Below, one piece after another: positions 38,196 through 49,118 of a DNA stretch of 64,000 bases (position 1 is its first letter; every line of letters begins with the position of its first letter). Source of the stretch: Rhodospirillaceae bacterium. GTDB taxonomy: Bacteria > Pseudomonadota > Alphaproteobacteria > Rhodospirillales > JABJKH01. The translations under genes were made by a program, and so were the position numbers. Location of the stretch: positions 44,448 to 108,447 of the forward strand of contig JABJKH010000075.1 in NCBI GenBank assembly GCA_018660465.1. Reading direction: 5' to 3'. The notes below the pieces were generated by a model. It was not told the origin of the DNA, did no database searches, and saw only the letters and a program-made list of their open reading frames with translations.

Positions 38196-39329
38196 TTAAC
38201 CGTCATTTTTGCGAGCAAAATTTAAAATAAACGTAAGTAAGGCTTCCGGTGTATCAACCTTGCTGCAAATCCCTGCTTCAGCAACTGCGGCTGGCATACC
38301 CCAAACGATACTTGACTCTTCATCCTGCGCAATCACGGTGCCGCCTGCTTCAACAATTTTACGCGATCCGGCCAACCCGTCCCGTCCCATGCCCGTGAAA
38401 ATTATGCCCAGGACCCGAGGGCCATACACTTTCGCAAGGCTCGTAAACATCGGATCCACTGCGGGCCGACAGTAATTAACGGGAGGATCATCGGTCAGCC
38501 GAATTCTCTTCCTTATCGAATTCCCCGCAACCGTCATATGGACATCGCCAGGGGCCAAGTAAACACGGCCACTTTTCAGTTCCTCACCGTCTTTCGCTAA
38601 TTCACAAACCCATTTTCCAGCTTTTGTGATATGCCCCGCCATTTGGGTCATAAAAGACGCTGGCATGTGCTGAGTGATAAGAATTGGCTGAGGAATTACC
38701 GGAGGCAACTGCTCAAACAACGAGACCAAGACCCGCGGGCCCCCGGTCGAAGAACCTATGGCAATAATCTCGGGGCGTTTGGACGATGGTTCACGCAGCT
38801 GAATTTTAGGTTTTACCGGGGCTACAATAGTTCGCTTGGCATCCGACCGGCGACGGCGCACCCGAGCAAGCGCCTTAATTTTCGATGTCAGTTCTAACCT
38901 AAATTTAGAATCGATGCTTTTTTTATGGCGGCTCACCGGCAACGTAACGATTTCAACGGCCCCCGCCACGAGTCCATCCATAATAATCTTTACGTTTCGA
39001 AACGTTAGAGTCGCCACCATGATGATCTTGAGGTCTGGGTCAACTTTCAACATATTTGGAATTGCTCTAAGGCCATCTATTTCCGGCATGCCGATATCCA
39101 TCACCACCACGTCAACATGTCCTTGTCTCAAGCGACCCGGAACCAAACTACCTGTTACCGGCTGGGCGACGACCTCAGCGCCAGCCATCGTTTTGAGAGA
39201 TTCTAAAATCGGTTTACAAACAACCTCGGACTTGCCTGCGACAATAATATTTGTGCTGTGCCCCCCCACAGAACTGCCCAAGGAACTTCTGCTGGAACGG
39301 GACGTCGGTGGAGTACTTGGAAGAGCCAT
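38196..39329 (-). CDS. cheB: CheB-type methylesterase with degenerate receiver domain
   Basis: A 377-residue protein with an N-terminal Ser/Thr-rich tail, a receiver-like domain (27-135) and a C-terminal CheB methylesterase domain (from about 187). The esterase triad is intact: S194 in GSSTGGP, H221 in TQHMP and D317 in GMGRDG. In the receiver only the phospho-acceptor D78 (VVMDIGMP) remains; the acidic pair that binds magnesium is A31-G32 and the conserved lysine is L130 (VTLP). No other chemotaxis gene is in the window. It may be a constitutively active or differently regulated esterase. Confidence 0.85.
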   Translation of the reverse strand: MALPSTPPTSRSSRSSLGSSVGGHSTNIIVAGKSEVVCKPILESLKTMAGAEVVAQPVTGSLVPGRLRQGHVDVVVMDIGMPEIDGLRAIPNMLKVDPDLKIIMVATLTFRNVKIIMDGLVAGAVEIVTLPVSRHKKSIDSKFRLELTSKIKALARVRRRRSDAKRTIVAPVKPKIQLREPSSKRPEIIAIGSSTGGPRVLVSLFEQLPPVIPQPILITQHMPASFMTQMAGHITKAGKWVCELAKDGEELKSGRVYLAPGDVHMTVAGNSIRKRIRLTDDPPVNYCRPAVDPMFTSLAKVYGPRVLGIIFTGMGRDGLAGSRKIVEAGGTVIAQDEESSIVWGMPAAVAEAGICSKVDTPEALLTFILNFARKNDG

Positions 39330-39374
39330 AAGTTTAAATTCGCAACATCATTTGATTTAATTCAATAATATATT

Positions 39375-42158
39375 TCATTCTGCCGCAGCAGCGTTTTGCT
39401 CGGCGTCGCTACCCGAGGAGGCTATTGGGGGCGACAAAACGACTAAAAGAGATTTTCGAATCGCTTCATGTTTTTCTTTGTTCTCTACTTTCAAACCGAA
39501 AATATCCTTCACGTAAAACACGTCAACGACCCGAACGCCGTATGTGGAAATATGGGCACTGGCAATTTGTAAACCCAAAGCGGTAATTGCGGCGGTTACA
39601 TCGTGTAAAAGACCAACCCGATTTCGCCCATTTAATTCAATAACAGTGTGAGTGCGGCTGAGTTTATTGTCCACCAAAACATGGGGTGGCACTTTGAACA
39701 CCCGCGTGCGCTTGGGCGGTGCATGATCGCGCAGCAGCTCTAGTTCCTGGGCAATGTTTATCTGCCCTGACAACGCCTCTTCAATTCGGTTGTGAAGTTT
39801 TTTCAAGCGCTCAGGACTTTCAAATGCGCCCCCCTGAACATCTTGAATCCAAAACGTATCCAGGGCCATGCCATTAGACATTGTCATAATTTTAGCATCA
39901 ACAATGGGGGCTCCCGCCAAGGCTATGGCACCGGCAATGCGTGAAAACAATCCGGGATCATCAGCTGTATAGATAACCAATTCAGTCACCGCCGAATCCG
40001 CTAGAACCCGCGTTTCAATGTGCAGATTTAAACCCTTCGTTTCAGCCTGGCGGATAAGTTCCGCATGATGGATGTGAGAATCTGCCGGGAATGTCAGCCA
40101 ATAATTATCATATCCGCGCGCCAGATGGGCCTCAATTTCAGGTTCGGTCCATCCGCTGAGCGAGTCACGCAGACGTTCCTTGGCACGCGCCACTCGGCTG
40201 GCCCGTTGTTCAGCCGGAGCGCCACCCGTCAGAACTTCGAGAGTCCGGTAATAAAGGTCCCGCAACAGGCCCGCTTTCCAGGCATTCCACACATTGGGGC
40301 CAACCGCACGAACGTCAGCAACCGATAACACCAACAGCAACCTAAGTCGCTCCGGTGACTGAATCGCATCGGCAAAATCACTGATCGTCTTTGGGTCCTC
40401 AAGGTCACGTTTGAAAGCTGTGTTCGTCATCCGTAAATGGTTCAGGACCAGCCAGGATACGGTTTCTGTTTCCCATTCATTGAGCCCCATCCGAGGGCAT
40501 AATTTCAGCGCAATTTCGGCACCAATTTCCGAATGACTGCCGCCCCGCCCCTTGGCGATATCGTGCAACAGGACTGCCAAGTAGAGCACGCGTCGAGACT
40601 GGATTTCGCGAATGACGCCACTGGTCAGAGGGTGCTCTATTTGCAACTTTCCCTGCTCAATACTGTAAAGCGTACCAATGGCGCGTATGGTATGTTCATC
40701 AACGGTATACACATGATACATGTCATATTGCATCTGCGCGACGACCCGCCCGAAGTCAGGGATAAAACGCCCCAGGACTCCGGCTTCGTTCATACGCATC
40801 AGGGTAATTTGCGGATCTTTCTGAGATGTTAGAATTTCGACGAACAGCCGATTTGCTTCCGGATCATTGCGCAACAATTTGTCGATACATTTCAAACTTT
40901 GTTTCACCCAGCGCAGCGCCTGCGGATGAATATCCAGATCATGCTTCTGGGCTTCATAAAATAGTCGGATGAACTTTATCGGGTCGGATTTAAAATCTTC
41001 AGCCCCTTCGACATTCAGGCGCCCGCTATCGACCTGAAAGCCGTCAATTTTCATTCGGGAGAACGAAAGAGACGGCAGTTTGAAGCCGCGTTTTTTTTGC
41101 TGATCTTCCAAGACCGCGCAAAGGATTCGCGTCAGGTCGCCAACATCCTTAGCAATGAGAAAATAATATTTCATGAAGCGCTCGACACCCTTCATGCCAG
41201 CGCGATCTGTATACGACATGCGGCCCGCCAATTCGTTCTGCACATCGAAGCTCAGTCGCTCTTCTGGTCGGCCGACCAAATAATGAAGGTGACACCGAAC
41301 GGTCCACAGAAAATTTTGTGCCTTGGCGAACAGTTTGGCATCGGCAGTTGTTAAAACACCCAGGTCTACCAGTTGGCTAACATCGTCCACCTTGTAAATA
41401 AACTTGGCGATCCAAAACAAAGTTTGTAGATCCCTGAGGCCGCCTTTGCCTTCTTTAATATTAGGCTCCAGCACATAACGGGTATCCCCCATGGAGGCAT
41501 GACGCTTGTCACGTTCTTCAAGTTTAGCATCGGTAAATCCAAGTTGATCCTTGGCAACGACTTCCTCGGCAAATCGCAGTTTGAAGTCACGGTAAAGCTG
41601 TTCGCCGCCCATCAGCCAACGGCATTCCAGCAGGCTTGTACAAATGGTCAGGTCTTGGCGAGCCAAGCGGATGCTTTCATCCACCGACCGGGTCGCATGC
41701 CCAACCTTCAACCCCAAGTCCCACAGCATATAAAGCATGAATTCGATGATTTGTTCGGAATGGGCCGTCTTTTTGTAGGGCAGCAGGAATAAAAGATCGA
41801 TATCCGAATGCGGTGCCATTTCTTGTCGGCCGTAGCCGCCTGTCGCCGCTACTGATATTTGTTCACCGGTGGTTGGATTGGCCATCGGGTAAACGTGCTG
41901 GATGGCAAAGTCGTGAATGCTCAGAACCAATTGGTCGATCAAAAACGAATTTGACCGCACAGCTTCGTCGCCAGAGATGTTCTCTTCTTCGAAGCGACGG
42001 CGGACTTCATCGAATCCAGTCTTCAAATAGGTTTTGAAGATCGCCAGAACCTGGCCTTGAGTTTTCGACGTGTACCCCGACCAGCCGACCAAATCTTCCA
42101 ATTCGCCGACCAAGGCCTTCCGATCAATGATTTGTTTCTTTTTTGGAACCCGTGCCAT
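39375..42158 (-). CDS. glnD: [Protein-PII] uridylyltransferase / uridylyl-removing enzyme
   Basis: Central nitrogen sensor of 927 residues that modifies PII proteins in response to glutamine. The nucleotidyltransferase domain has GGYGRQEMAPHSDIDLLF (D119, D121), the HD domain has LLHDIAKGRGGSHSEIG, and two ACT domains close the protein (LVIYTADDPGLFSRIAGA and IELNGRNRVGLLHDVTAAI). Sits directly after mutS, as in many alphaproteobacteria. Confidence 0.96.
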   Translation of the reverse strand: MARVPKKKQIIDRKALVGELEDLVGWSGYTSKTQGQVLAIFKTYLKTGFDEVRRRFEEENISGDEAVRSNSFLIDQLVLSIHDFAIQHVYPMANPTTGEQISVAATGGYGRQEMAPHSDIDLLFLLPYKKTAHSEQIIEFMLYMLWDLGLKVGHATRSVDESIRLARQDLTICTSLLECRWLMGGEQLYRDFKLRFAEEVVAKDQLGFTDAKLEERDKRHASMGDTRYVLEPNIKEGKGGLRDLQTLFWIAKFIYKVDDVSQLVDLGVLTTADAKLFAKAQNFLWTVRCHLHYLVGRPEERLSFDVQNELAGRMSYTDRAGMKGVERFMKYYFLIAKDVGDLTRILCAVLEDQQKKRGFKLPSLSFSRMKIDGFQVDSGRLNVEGAEDFKSDPIKFIRLFYEAQKHDLDIHPQALRWVKQSLKCIDKLLRNDPEANRLFVEILTSQKDPQITLMRMNEAGVLGRFIPDFGRVVAQMQYDMYHVYTVDEHTIRAIGTLYSIEQGKLQIEHPLTSGVIREIQSRRVLYLAVLLHDIAKGRGGSHSEIGAEIALKLCPRMGLNEWETETVSWLVLNHLRMTNTAFKRDLEDPKTISDFADAIQSPERLRLLLVLSVADVRAVGPNVWNAWKAGLLRDLYYRTLEVLTGGAPAEQRASRVARAKERLRDSLSGWTEPEIEAHLARGYDNYWLTFPADSHIHHAELIRQAETKGLNLHIETRVLADSAVTELVIYTADDPGLFSRIAGAIALAGAPIVDAKIMTMSNGMALDTFWIQDVQGGAFESPERLKKLHNRIEEALSGQINIAQELELLRDHAPPKRTRVFKVPPHVLVDNKLSRTHTVIELNGRNRVGLLHDVTAAITALGLQIASAHISTYGVRVVDVFYVKDIFGLKVENKEKHEAIRKSLLVVLSPPIASSGSDAEQNAAAAE

Positions 42159-42236
42159 TGTTTATCTAAGTATTTCCGTCCAATTATCTGCGTCGTCATC
42201 TTATATAGAAATATAATGTATAGCGAGCAGTGATGG

Positions 42237-44924
42237 TTAGCCGCTTAACAGGCCCTTGAGACGATAGATCAGGTCCAGGGCTTCGCGGGGTGTCAGTTCA
42301 TCTGCGCTGATGTCACGAAGCTCTTCCTCCACCGGCGACGGTCCGGTTGGTGCTAACACACGGGCGGCCTCTTCTTGAACGACGGCAAACAAGGGAAGGT
42401 CGTCCGCTAAACGTGTGACCGTTGCAGATTGTTCTCCCTTTTCAATGGTTTCCAGGATTTGTTTTGAGCGGGAAACAACGCTACTGGGCAGTCCGGCCAA
42501 CTTTCCGACATGGATGCCATAGGATCGGTCTGCAGACCCGGCACCTACTTCGTGCAGGAAAACGACATCCCCCTGCCATTCCTTAACCCGCATGGTATGG
42601 CAGGCGAGGCCGTCCAATTTATCGGCCAATGCGGTCAATTCGTGATAATGCGTGGCAAACAGGGCGCGGGATTTATTGACTTCGTGGAGATGCTCAACCA
42701 CCGCCCAAGCAATGGAAAGCCCATCAAACGTCGCGGTTCCGCGTCCGATTTCATCTAAGATAACCAGCGAACGCGCTGTCGCCTGGTGTAAGATGGCGGC
42801 GGTTTCGACCATTTCCACCATGAACGTGGACTGACCGCGGGCTAAATCATCGGCCGCACCGACCCGGGAAAATAACCGATCAACGATGCCGATCTTTGCC
42901 GAACCTGCGGGCACATATGCCCCCATTTGGGCGAGGATCGCAATCAACGCATTTTGCCGCAAAAAAGTACTTTTACCGGCCATATTCGGACCGGTCAGCA
43001 GCCACAGTTGGCCGTCCGTCGCCAGATCACAATTGTTGGCCACAAACGCTGACTGCCCTGTCTGCTTAAGCGCCACCTCAACCACAGGATGCCGCCCCTC
43101 AGCAATTTCGAATTCCGTGCCTGTGCTCAACTCGGGCCGGCAATAACGACCATCGACAGCAAGCTCGGCCAGCGCAGCGCCCACATCAAGCCGCGCCAAG
43201 GCATTCGCAGCCAAGGCGATTTCCTCAACCCGGCCTTTAACTTCGTTCACAAGGTCTTCGAACAATCCCAATTCCAGCGCTACGGCCCGATCCGCAGCGC
43301 GGGCGATTTTGGTCTCTAACTCACCCAATTCAACCGTCGTGAAACGAACCGCGTTGGCCATGGTCTGGCGATGGATAAACGGGTCTTCGGCACCGGATGG
43401 AACGTTGTCTCCTTGTTTAGCAGGCACTTCGATAAAGTAGCCCAGCACATTGTTATGTTTGACTTTTAGGGTAGAGACACCGGTCTGCTCAACGTAGCCT
43501 GCTTGCAATCCAGCGATAAGTCTCCGGCTCTCATCACGGAGCGTGCGGAACTCATCCAGCTCCGCCGAATACCCCTCGGCAATGAAGCCGCCATCGCGGG
43601 CATAGATCGGCAAGTCCGGTGCCAATGCCCTGTTGAGGCGGTCGACCAATTCACCATGAAAGCCCAAGTCTTCTAGGCATTGTTCCAGCTCATGCGGCTG
43701 TCCCGCCAGACCGCCCCCTTCGAACGCGGCGCGTAATTCAGCGGTGAGCGCAAGACCGGTTTTAATGCCAGCCAAATCCCGGGGGCCGCCCCGGTCCAGC
43801 GTAATCCGGGATAAAGCCCGCTCTACATCCGGGCATTGTTTTAGATGCCCCCGCACATCGCCGCGCAAACGTTCCGAATCGACAAAAAACCGCACCAGAT
43901 CAAGCCGTGCATCGATGGCTGTAACATCGGTCAGTGGTGCCGCCATGCGGGAGGCCAAAAGTCGTGCGCCGGCTCCCGTCACGGTGCGATCAATGACATT
44001 GATCAAACAGCCCTGGCGTTCACCAGATAAAGTTTCGGTCAGTTCCAAATTCCGCCGGGTCGCCGCATCAATTTCCATCACAGCGCCCTGGCTTAAACGC
44101 TGCAAACGGCCAATGCGCGGCAATCGCCCTTTTTGAGTAAGCTCCACATAATCGATCAAAGCACCTGCGGCTGCGACCTCGGGTAACGTGAAATCACCAA
44201 AGCCGTCTAAAGACGTTACATCAAAAAGAGACTCCAACCGCTTGCGACCATTGGTACTATCGAAGCGGGCTGCGGGCATAGGCGAGAGCTTGTCCGACCA
44301 AATGCCAAACACATCAAACAATTCAGGCTTCTGGATCAGCTTGTCGGAGACCAAAAGTTCGCCGGGCGCGACCCTTGTTAAAGCTGCCGCCAAGATGCCT
44401 GCATCCACGGGTTGAGTGTGAAAATCACCGGTGGAAACATCAATCCATGCCAGTCCCAGTCCACCCCGAGCCTCTGCACACGCGGCCAAATAATTGTGCC
44501 GGCGGGCATCTAACAAGGTATCTTCGGTCAAGGTCCCCGGAGTCACTACCCGAACAACGTCGCGTCGGACGACTGACTTGTTACCACGTTTTTTCGCTTC
44601 CGCCGGGTCTTCGCTTTGCTCACAAACGCAGACCTTAAATCCCTTACGAATGAGGCGCTGTAAGTAAGACTCGTGACTATGGACCGGCACCCCACACATG
44701 GGGATGTCTTCACCCAGATGCTTGCCGCGTTTGGTCAGGGTGATGTCGAGGGCTTCCGCCGCCTGAACCGCATCGTCGAAGAACATTTCATAGAAATCCC
44801 CCATTCGATAAAACAGCAAGCCTTCCGGATGCTCGTGCTTAATCGCCATAAACTGCGTCATCATTGGCGTCACGGCGGCACTTTTGCTGCTGGGTGGCGT
44901 TTTATCTGGTATGGGCTCGTGCAC
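42237..44924 (-). CDS. mutS: DNA mismatch repair protein MutS
   Basis: Mismatch-recognition ATPase of about 895 residues. The mismatch-binding motif is in [14 protein letters not shown] (Phe-x-Glu), Walker A in [11 protein letters not shown], Walker B in [11 protein letters not shown], and the helix-turn-helix end is present. The start is uncertain: GTG at 44924 gives [11 protein letters not shown] and a usual length; ATG at 44969 is an alternative, and neither has a clear Shine-Dalgarno. The open frame runs further upstream but overlaps the opposite gene at 45024. Confidence 0.95.
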   Translation of the reverse strand: MHEPIPDKTPPSSKSAAVTPMMTQFMAIKHEHPEGLLFYRMGDFYEMFFDDAVQAAEALDITLTKRGKHLGEDIPMCGVPVHSHESYLQRLIRKGFKVCVCEQSEDPAEAKKRGNKSVVRRDVVRVVTPGTLTEDTLLDARRHNYLAACAEARGGLGLAWIDVSTGDFHTQPVDAGILAAALTRVAPGELLVSDKLIQKPELFDVFGIWSDKLSPMPAARFDSTNGRKRLESLFDVTSLDGFGDFTLPEVAAAGALIDYVELTQKGRLPRIGRLQRLSQGAVMEIDAATRRNLELTETLSGERQGCLINVIDRTVTGAGARLLASRMAAPLTDVTAIDARLDLVRFFVDSERLRGDVRGHLKQCPDVERALSRITLDRGGPRDLAGIKTGLALTAELRAAFEGGGLAGQPHELEQCLEDLGFHGELVDRLNRALAPDLPIYARDGGFIAEGYSAELDEFRTLRDESRRLIAGLQAGYVEQTGVSTLKVKHNNVLGYFIEVPAKQGDNVPSGAEDPFIHRQTMANAVRFTTVELGELETKIARAADRAVALELGLFEDLVNEVKGRVEEIALAANALARLDVGAALAELAVDGRYCRPELSTGTEFEIAEGRHPVVEVALKQTGQSAFVANNCDLATDGQLWLLTGPNMAGKSTFLRQNALIAILAQMGAYVPAGSAKIGIVDRLFSRVGAADDLARGQSTFMVEMVETAAILHQATARSLVILDEIGRGTATFDGLSIAWAVVEHLHEVNKSRALFATHYHELTALADKLDGLACHTMRVKEWQGDVVFLHEVGAGSADRSYGIHVGKLAGLPSSVVSRSKQILETIEKGEQSATVTRLADDLPLFAVVQEEAARVLAPTGPSPVEEELRDISADELTPREALDLIYRLKGLLSG

Positions 44925-44969
44925 GATTAGTATTGTTCTCTTGAGATTAAAATTATTCGCCGGGACCAT

Positions 44970-44998
44970 AACACAGAGGCACCCAATCGTGCTATAAT
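44970..44998 (+). promoter_or_regulatory. Promoter of the 45.0 kb stress-type gene
   Basis: A perfect TATAAT (44993-44998) lies 26 bases before the ATG at 45024, with GGAAGGAG in the short leader. The -35 (around 44970) matches only at ACA. Transcription would start near 45005. Confidence 0.5.
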
Positions 44999-45023
44999 TC
45001 GAGTCCTGGAAGGAGACAAAATC

Positions 45024-45515
45024 ATGCCGGATACTGCCACTCAAATCTCGACACCCGAAGTTGTTGGTCTTTTCGCCGATCGGGAAAGCTTTCAAGCCGC
45101 TGTTGATGCGTTGTTCGCCGCTGGGTTCGAGCGTACCGATCTCAGCGTTCTGAGCTCTCACGAATCAATCGATGCGGCGGGCAAACCGAGCAAGCCCTGG
45201 AAAGATGTCCTAACCGCACTTATTGGCGAGCTGAAATATGAGGGACCCTTGGTCGCATCTGGCGCAATTATTCTGGTGGGCGGCCCAACAGCAGCAGCGA
45301 TTGCCGCAACCATTGGAACCGCCGTCACTGGCATCGCCGCCAAGGAGCTGTTAGACGAAGTCACCGCCACGCCGCACACCGAAGACTTTGCGCGTTCGTT
45401 GGAAGCTGGCAGCCTTATTCTGTGGGTGCGTGCGGAAACCGCAGAAAGGGAAGCGTTAGCGACGTCAATTTTAACATCTAGTGGCGGCACCAATGTTCAC
45501 GTGCATGAGACTTAA
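45024..45515 (+). CDS. Small protein with stress-protein 17M-like fold and glycine-rich hydrophobic core
   Basis: A 163-residue protein I cannot name exactly. The N-terminus ([19 protein letters not shown], then TDLSVLSS) looks like the flavin-reductase-like or general-stress 17M domain. The middle is a hydrophobic glycine/alanine-rich segment (about 77-112) that could insert in a membrane or form a glycine zipper, and the C-terminal part ([21 protein letters not shown]) repeats the alpha/beta pattern. It has its own promoter. Divergent from mutS and four bases into the convergent macrodomain gene. Confidence 0.6.
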   Translation: MPDTATQISTPEVVGLFADRESFQAAVDALFAAGFERTDLSVLSSHESIDAAGKPSKPWKDVLTALIGELKYEGPLVASGAIILVGGPTAAAIAATIGTAVTGIAAKELLDEVTATPHTEDFARSLEAGSLILWVRAETAEREALATSILTSSGGTNVHVHET

Positions 45516-46027
45516 TCGAGTGCCGCCAACGCCTTCTCATACGCAGTAACAGACTCTTTTCCGAAGCAACAAAATATAACCCGTTCCGGCCCGTCGCCGC
45601 GATCTAGAAATTCAGCCACTGTCTCAACCGCGATCTTGGCGGCGCGCTCCAGCGGAAAATGATAGACGCCCGTGCTGATCGCCGGAAAAGCAACACTAGT
45701 GAGATTGTTGCCGACGGTAAGTCCAAGGGACCGCTTGTAGCAGCTGGCCAGTAAATCATCTTCGCCCGCATCACCCCCGTTCCACACCGGTCCCACTGTG
45801 TGAATAATGTAGGTGGCTGGCAAGTTGTAGCCGTTGGTGAGACGCGCTTCGCCCGTTGGGCAGACGCGCAACGCTCGGCACTCGATCAATAATTCAGGAC
45901 CCGCTGCCCGGTGAATGGCACCGTCCACACCACCACCCCCCAAAAGCGATTCCTTGGCGGCATTGACGATGGCATCGACCTCTAGCTTGGTGATGTCGCC
46001 TTCGACAATTTCCATTGCTTCGTTCAT
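45512..46027 (-). CDS. Macrodomain protein (O-acetyl-ADP-ribose deacetylase type)
   Basis: A 171-residue single macrodomain. The ADP-ribose-binding marks are [23 protein letters not shown] and [16 protein letters not shown], which resemble the MacroD/YmdB class able to remove ADP-ribose or O-acetyl groups. It starts two bases after the ampG stop, so they are co-transcribed. The natural substrate in the cell is unknown. Confidence 0.9.
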   Translation of the reverse strand: MNEAMEIVEGDITKLEVDAIVNAAKESLLGGGGVDGAIHRAAGPELLIECRALRVCPTGEARLTNGYNLPATYIIHTVGPVWNGGDAGEDDLLASCYKRSLGLTVGNNLTSVAFPAISTGVYHFPLERAAKIAVETVAEFLDRGDGPERVIFCCFGKESVTAYEKALAALD

Positions 46028-46029
46028 GG

Positions 46030-47289
46030 CTAAACTTCCGATTTTGTCTTATCCGGTGGAAATCTACGAATTAGCCACAGCAATAACAACAACCCTGGAA
46101 GTGCCGCTGCTGTGGTCACCAGGAAGTACGTCACCCAATCCATATTGTCGGCCAGCCAGCCGCCGCCCGACGCAAAGATCGTCCGCGCAAACGCCATCAA
46201 GGATGACAGCAGCGCGTATTGGGTGGCGGTATAGGCGATGTTGCAGAGGCCAGAAAGGTAAGCGATGAAGGCAATAGTCGCCATGCCACCGGTGAAATTC
46301 TCGATGCTGATTGTGACCGCCAGCATGGGCACGGAATAACCCACCCAAGCTTGTGCCGCAAAGGCGAGGTTCGACAACGCTTGTAAAATACCGCACACCA
46401 TCAGCGCTTTTAAGATGTCCATCCGCGCGACCAAGACGCCGCCAAGGAACCCGCCAATCAAAGTCATGACCAAGCCATAGCCCTTGCTGACCAAACCGAT
46501 TTCTGTTTTTGAAAATCCCATTTCTCGGTAAAACGGGTTAGCCATCACGCCTAAAAGCGCATCGCCGTATTTATAAAGTGCCACGAACAATAGGATCATC
46601 AACCAGTGCGGTCGGGACATGAAATCAAAGAACGGCCCAATGACCGCATCCGTAAAAGATTCGGTACTCGTCGGACGGTTAGGCTCTTTATTCAGTAGTA
46701 CGGTAGCCAATCCCACGACCATGAGGCCCGACATGGCCACATACGCCACCTGCCAATCCCAGAAGTCTGCGATGATTAATGCTCCCCCACCAGCCACCAG
46801 CAATGCAATTCGGTAGCCAGTAACAAGATTGGCCGCACCTGCGCCTTGTTGATCGTCTTCTAAAATTTCTATCCGATAGGCATCAATGCCGATGTCCTGG
46901 GTAGCTGACGCAAACGCCAGTACCACCGCCCAAAACGCTACCGGCCAAAGGTCTTCAGACGGGTCCGTCGCGCCGAGTCCCAAAATCGCACCGATGATCG
47001 CCAATTGTGACAGCACCATCCATCCCCGCCGCTGGCCCAACATCTGGGTCAGCACGGGCAGTGGCATCCGATCCACAATCGGAGCCCACAAAAATTTTAG
47101 TGCATAGGCGGTACTGGCCCAGCTAAAAAGACCGATCAATGTTTTTGATACGCCCTCATCCTTCAGCCACGCCGACAGGGTGGAATACACCAGCAACAAC
47201 GGCAGGCCGCTGGAAAAGCCGAAGAACAACAGCGCCACCACACGCCGCTCAAAATAGACAGACCAGGAGGCAATCCAGGTCTGGACCAT
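46030..47289 (-). CDS. ampG: AmpG-like muropeptide MFS permease
   Basis: A 419-residue major-facilitator protein with about 12 membrane helices. [20 protein letters not shown] near the start and [17 protein letters not shown] are typical of AmpG, which imports anhydro-muropeptides for cell-wall recycling. Linked to typA upstream by two bases and to the macrodomain gene downstream. Confidence 0.88.
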   Translation of the reverse strand: MVQTWIASWSVYFERRVVALLFFGFSSGLPLLLVYSTLSAWLKDEGVSKTLIGLFSWASTAYALKFLWAPIVDRMPLPVLTQMLGQRRGWMVLSQLAIIGAILGLGATDPSEDLWPVAFWAVVLAFASATQDIGIDAYRIEILEDDQQGAGAANLVTGYRIALLVAGGGALIIADFWDWQVAYVAMSGLMVVGLATVLLNKEPNRPTSTESFTDAVIGPFFDFMSRPHWLMILLFVALYKYGDALLGVMANPFYREMGFSKTEIGLVSKGYGLVMTLIGGFLGGVLVARMDILKALMVCGILQALSNLAFAAQAWVGYSVPMLAVTISIENFTGGMATIAFIAYLSGLCNIAYTATQYALLSSLMAFARTIFASGGGWLADNMDWVTYFLVTTAAALPGLLLLLWLIRRFPPDKTKSEV

Positions 47290-47291
47290 GA

Positions 47292-49115
47292 CTACTCTTT
47301 TTCCGCGGCGCGACTGGCGCGTTTACGCTCGTGCGGGTCCAGCAATCTTTTGCGCAACCTAACGCTGCTCGGCGTGACCTCTACCAGTTCGTCGTCATCG
47401 ATATAGGCAATGGCTTGTTCCAGGCTCATCAAACGCGGCGGCGTCAACCGAATGGCATCGTCCGTACCAGAGGCACGAACATTGGTCAGCTGCTTCGACT
47501 TCATGGGGTTAACTTCCAGGTCATTGCCGCGGCTGTGTTCGCCAATAACCATGCCTTCGTAGACTTTTACGCCAGAACCAACGAACAATGGGCCACGACC
47601 TTCCAAGCCGGCGAGGCCATACCCGACGGTGCTGCCTTGCGCGTTAGAAATCAGAACACCGTTCCGCCGTCCGGGGATCGCGCCGAGATAGGGACCGAAG
47701 CTATGGAAGACCCGCGCCATAATTCCAGTGCCTCGGGTTTCCGTTAAGAATTCGCCGTGATAACCGATCAATCCCCGTGCCGGTGCATGAAACGTCAGTC
47801 GAACTTTGCCGCCACCCGAAGGCCGCATTTCTTTCATTTGGCCTTTACGAATGCTGATGGCTTCCACCACCACGCCAGAGAATTCTTCGTCCACATCGAC
47901 CTGGACTTCTTCCATGGGTTCAAGGCGCTCGCCGGTCTTTTCGTCGGTTTGGTACAAGACCCGAGGCCGACTGATGGAAAGCTCAAACCCTTCCCGGCGC
48001 ATGGTTTCGATCAACACGCCCAGTTGTAATTCACCCCGGCCTGCGACTTCGAAGGCGTCATTGTTCCCGGTCTCGGTAATCCGAATCGACACATTGCCTT
48101 CTGCTTCGCGCAATAAACGTTCGCGAACGACGCGCGACGTGACCTTGGTTCCTTCTTTCCCAGCAAACGGCGAATCGTTAATCGACATCGTCATCGACAG
48201 GGTCGGCGGATCAACAGGGTCGGCAGTCAGAGGTGTCTCCACCTCATCGGCACACAAGGTATCGGACACGGTGGAGTTGGTGAAACCAGCCATGGCGACA
48301 ATATCGCCAGCTTCAGCACGATCAACAGGCACACGTTCCAGTCCCCGAAAACGCAGCAGCTTGGTGACCTTCGTTTGTTCAACCAGCCCACCTTCCCGGT
48401 TCAGCGCCTTAATGTTTTTATTAACGGCGATCGAGCCGGTTTCGATGCGTCCGGTCAAAATCCGCCCCAAATAGGGATCGGCTTCCAACGTGGTCACAAG
48501 CATTGAGAAAGGTGCATCGGCATCCACGCTCGGCATTGGCACGTGCGCGATAATTTTCTCGAATAAAAGATCAAGGTTGGTGCCTTGCGCCGACATGTCG
48601 TCGCCCGCCCAGCCTTCCTTCGCCGACGCAATCAGCAGTGGGAAGTCGAGTTGCGCGTCGGTTGCATCCAAGGCCGCAAACAAATCAAAAACTTCTTCGT
48701 GAACTTCATCCAACCGCGCATCAGGACGGTCAGCTTTATTAATAACGACAATAGGTTTGAGCCCCAATTTCAACGCTTTGCCGGTGACAAACTTTGTCTG
48801 CGGCATCGGGCCTTCGGCGGCATCCACCAACAATAGCACACCATCGACCATGCTTAAGATGCGTTCGACCTCGCCGCCGAAATCAGCGTGACCAGGGGTG
48901 TCGACAATGTTCAGAGTTGTGCCCTGCCAATCGACGGACGTGCACTTGGCGAGAATGGTAATCCCACGCTCGCGCTCAAGCTCACCTGAATCCATCGCGC
49001 GGCTGGCGACTTCTTGGTTGTCCCGAAAGAGGCCGCTTTGACGCAGCATGACGTCAACCAAGGATGTTTTGCCATGGTCGACGTGGGCGATGATCGCAAT
49101 ATTTCTGAGTGTCAC
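47292..49115 (-). CDS. typA: Translational GTPase TypA/BipA
   Basis: Ribosome-associated GTPase of 607 residues for stress and cold ribosome assembly. G motifs are [33 protein letters not shown] and SAKEGW. The EF-G-like domains III and V and the TypA-specific C-terminal domain are present, with a charged tail. The start is GTG at 49115. It begins three bases after the kinase gene ends. Confidence 0.96.
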   Translation of the reverse strand: MTLRNIAIIAHVDHGKTSLVDVMLRQSGLFRDNQEVASRAMDSGELERERGITILAKCTSVDWQGTTLNIVDTPGHADFGGEVERILSMVDGVLLLVDAAEGPMPQTKFVTGKALKLGLKPIVVINKADRPDARLDEVHEEVFDLFAALDATDAQLDFPLLIASAKEGWAGDDMSAQGTNLDLLFEKIIAHVPMPSVDADAPFSMLVTTLEADPYLGRILTGRIETGSIAVNKNIKALNREGGLVEQTKVTKLLRFRGLERVPVDRAEAGDIVAMAGFTNSTVSDTLCADEVETPLTADPVDPPTLSMTMSINDSPFAGKEGTKVTSRVVRERLLREAEGNVSIRITETGNNDAFEVAGRGELQLGVLIETMRREGFELSISRPRVLYQTDEKTGERLEPMEEVQVDVDEEFSGVVVEAISIRKGQMKEMRPSGGGKVRLTFHAPARGLIGYHGEFLTETRGTGIMARVFHSFGPYLGAIPGRRNGVLISNAQGSTVGYGLAGLEGRGPLFVGSGVKVYEGMVIGEHSRGNDLEVNPMKSKQLTNVRASGTDDAIRLTPPRLMSLEQAIAYIDDDELVEVTPSSVRLRKRLLDPHERKRASRAAEKE

Positions 49116-49118
49116 GTG

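Noticed and set aside
44925..45161. N-terminal extension of mutS
   Set aside because: It would overlap the convincing plus-strand gene and promoter at 44993-45515 and adds residues unlike MutS.
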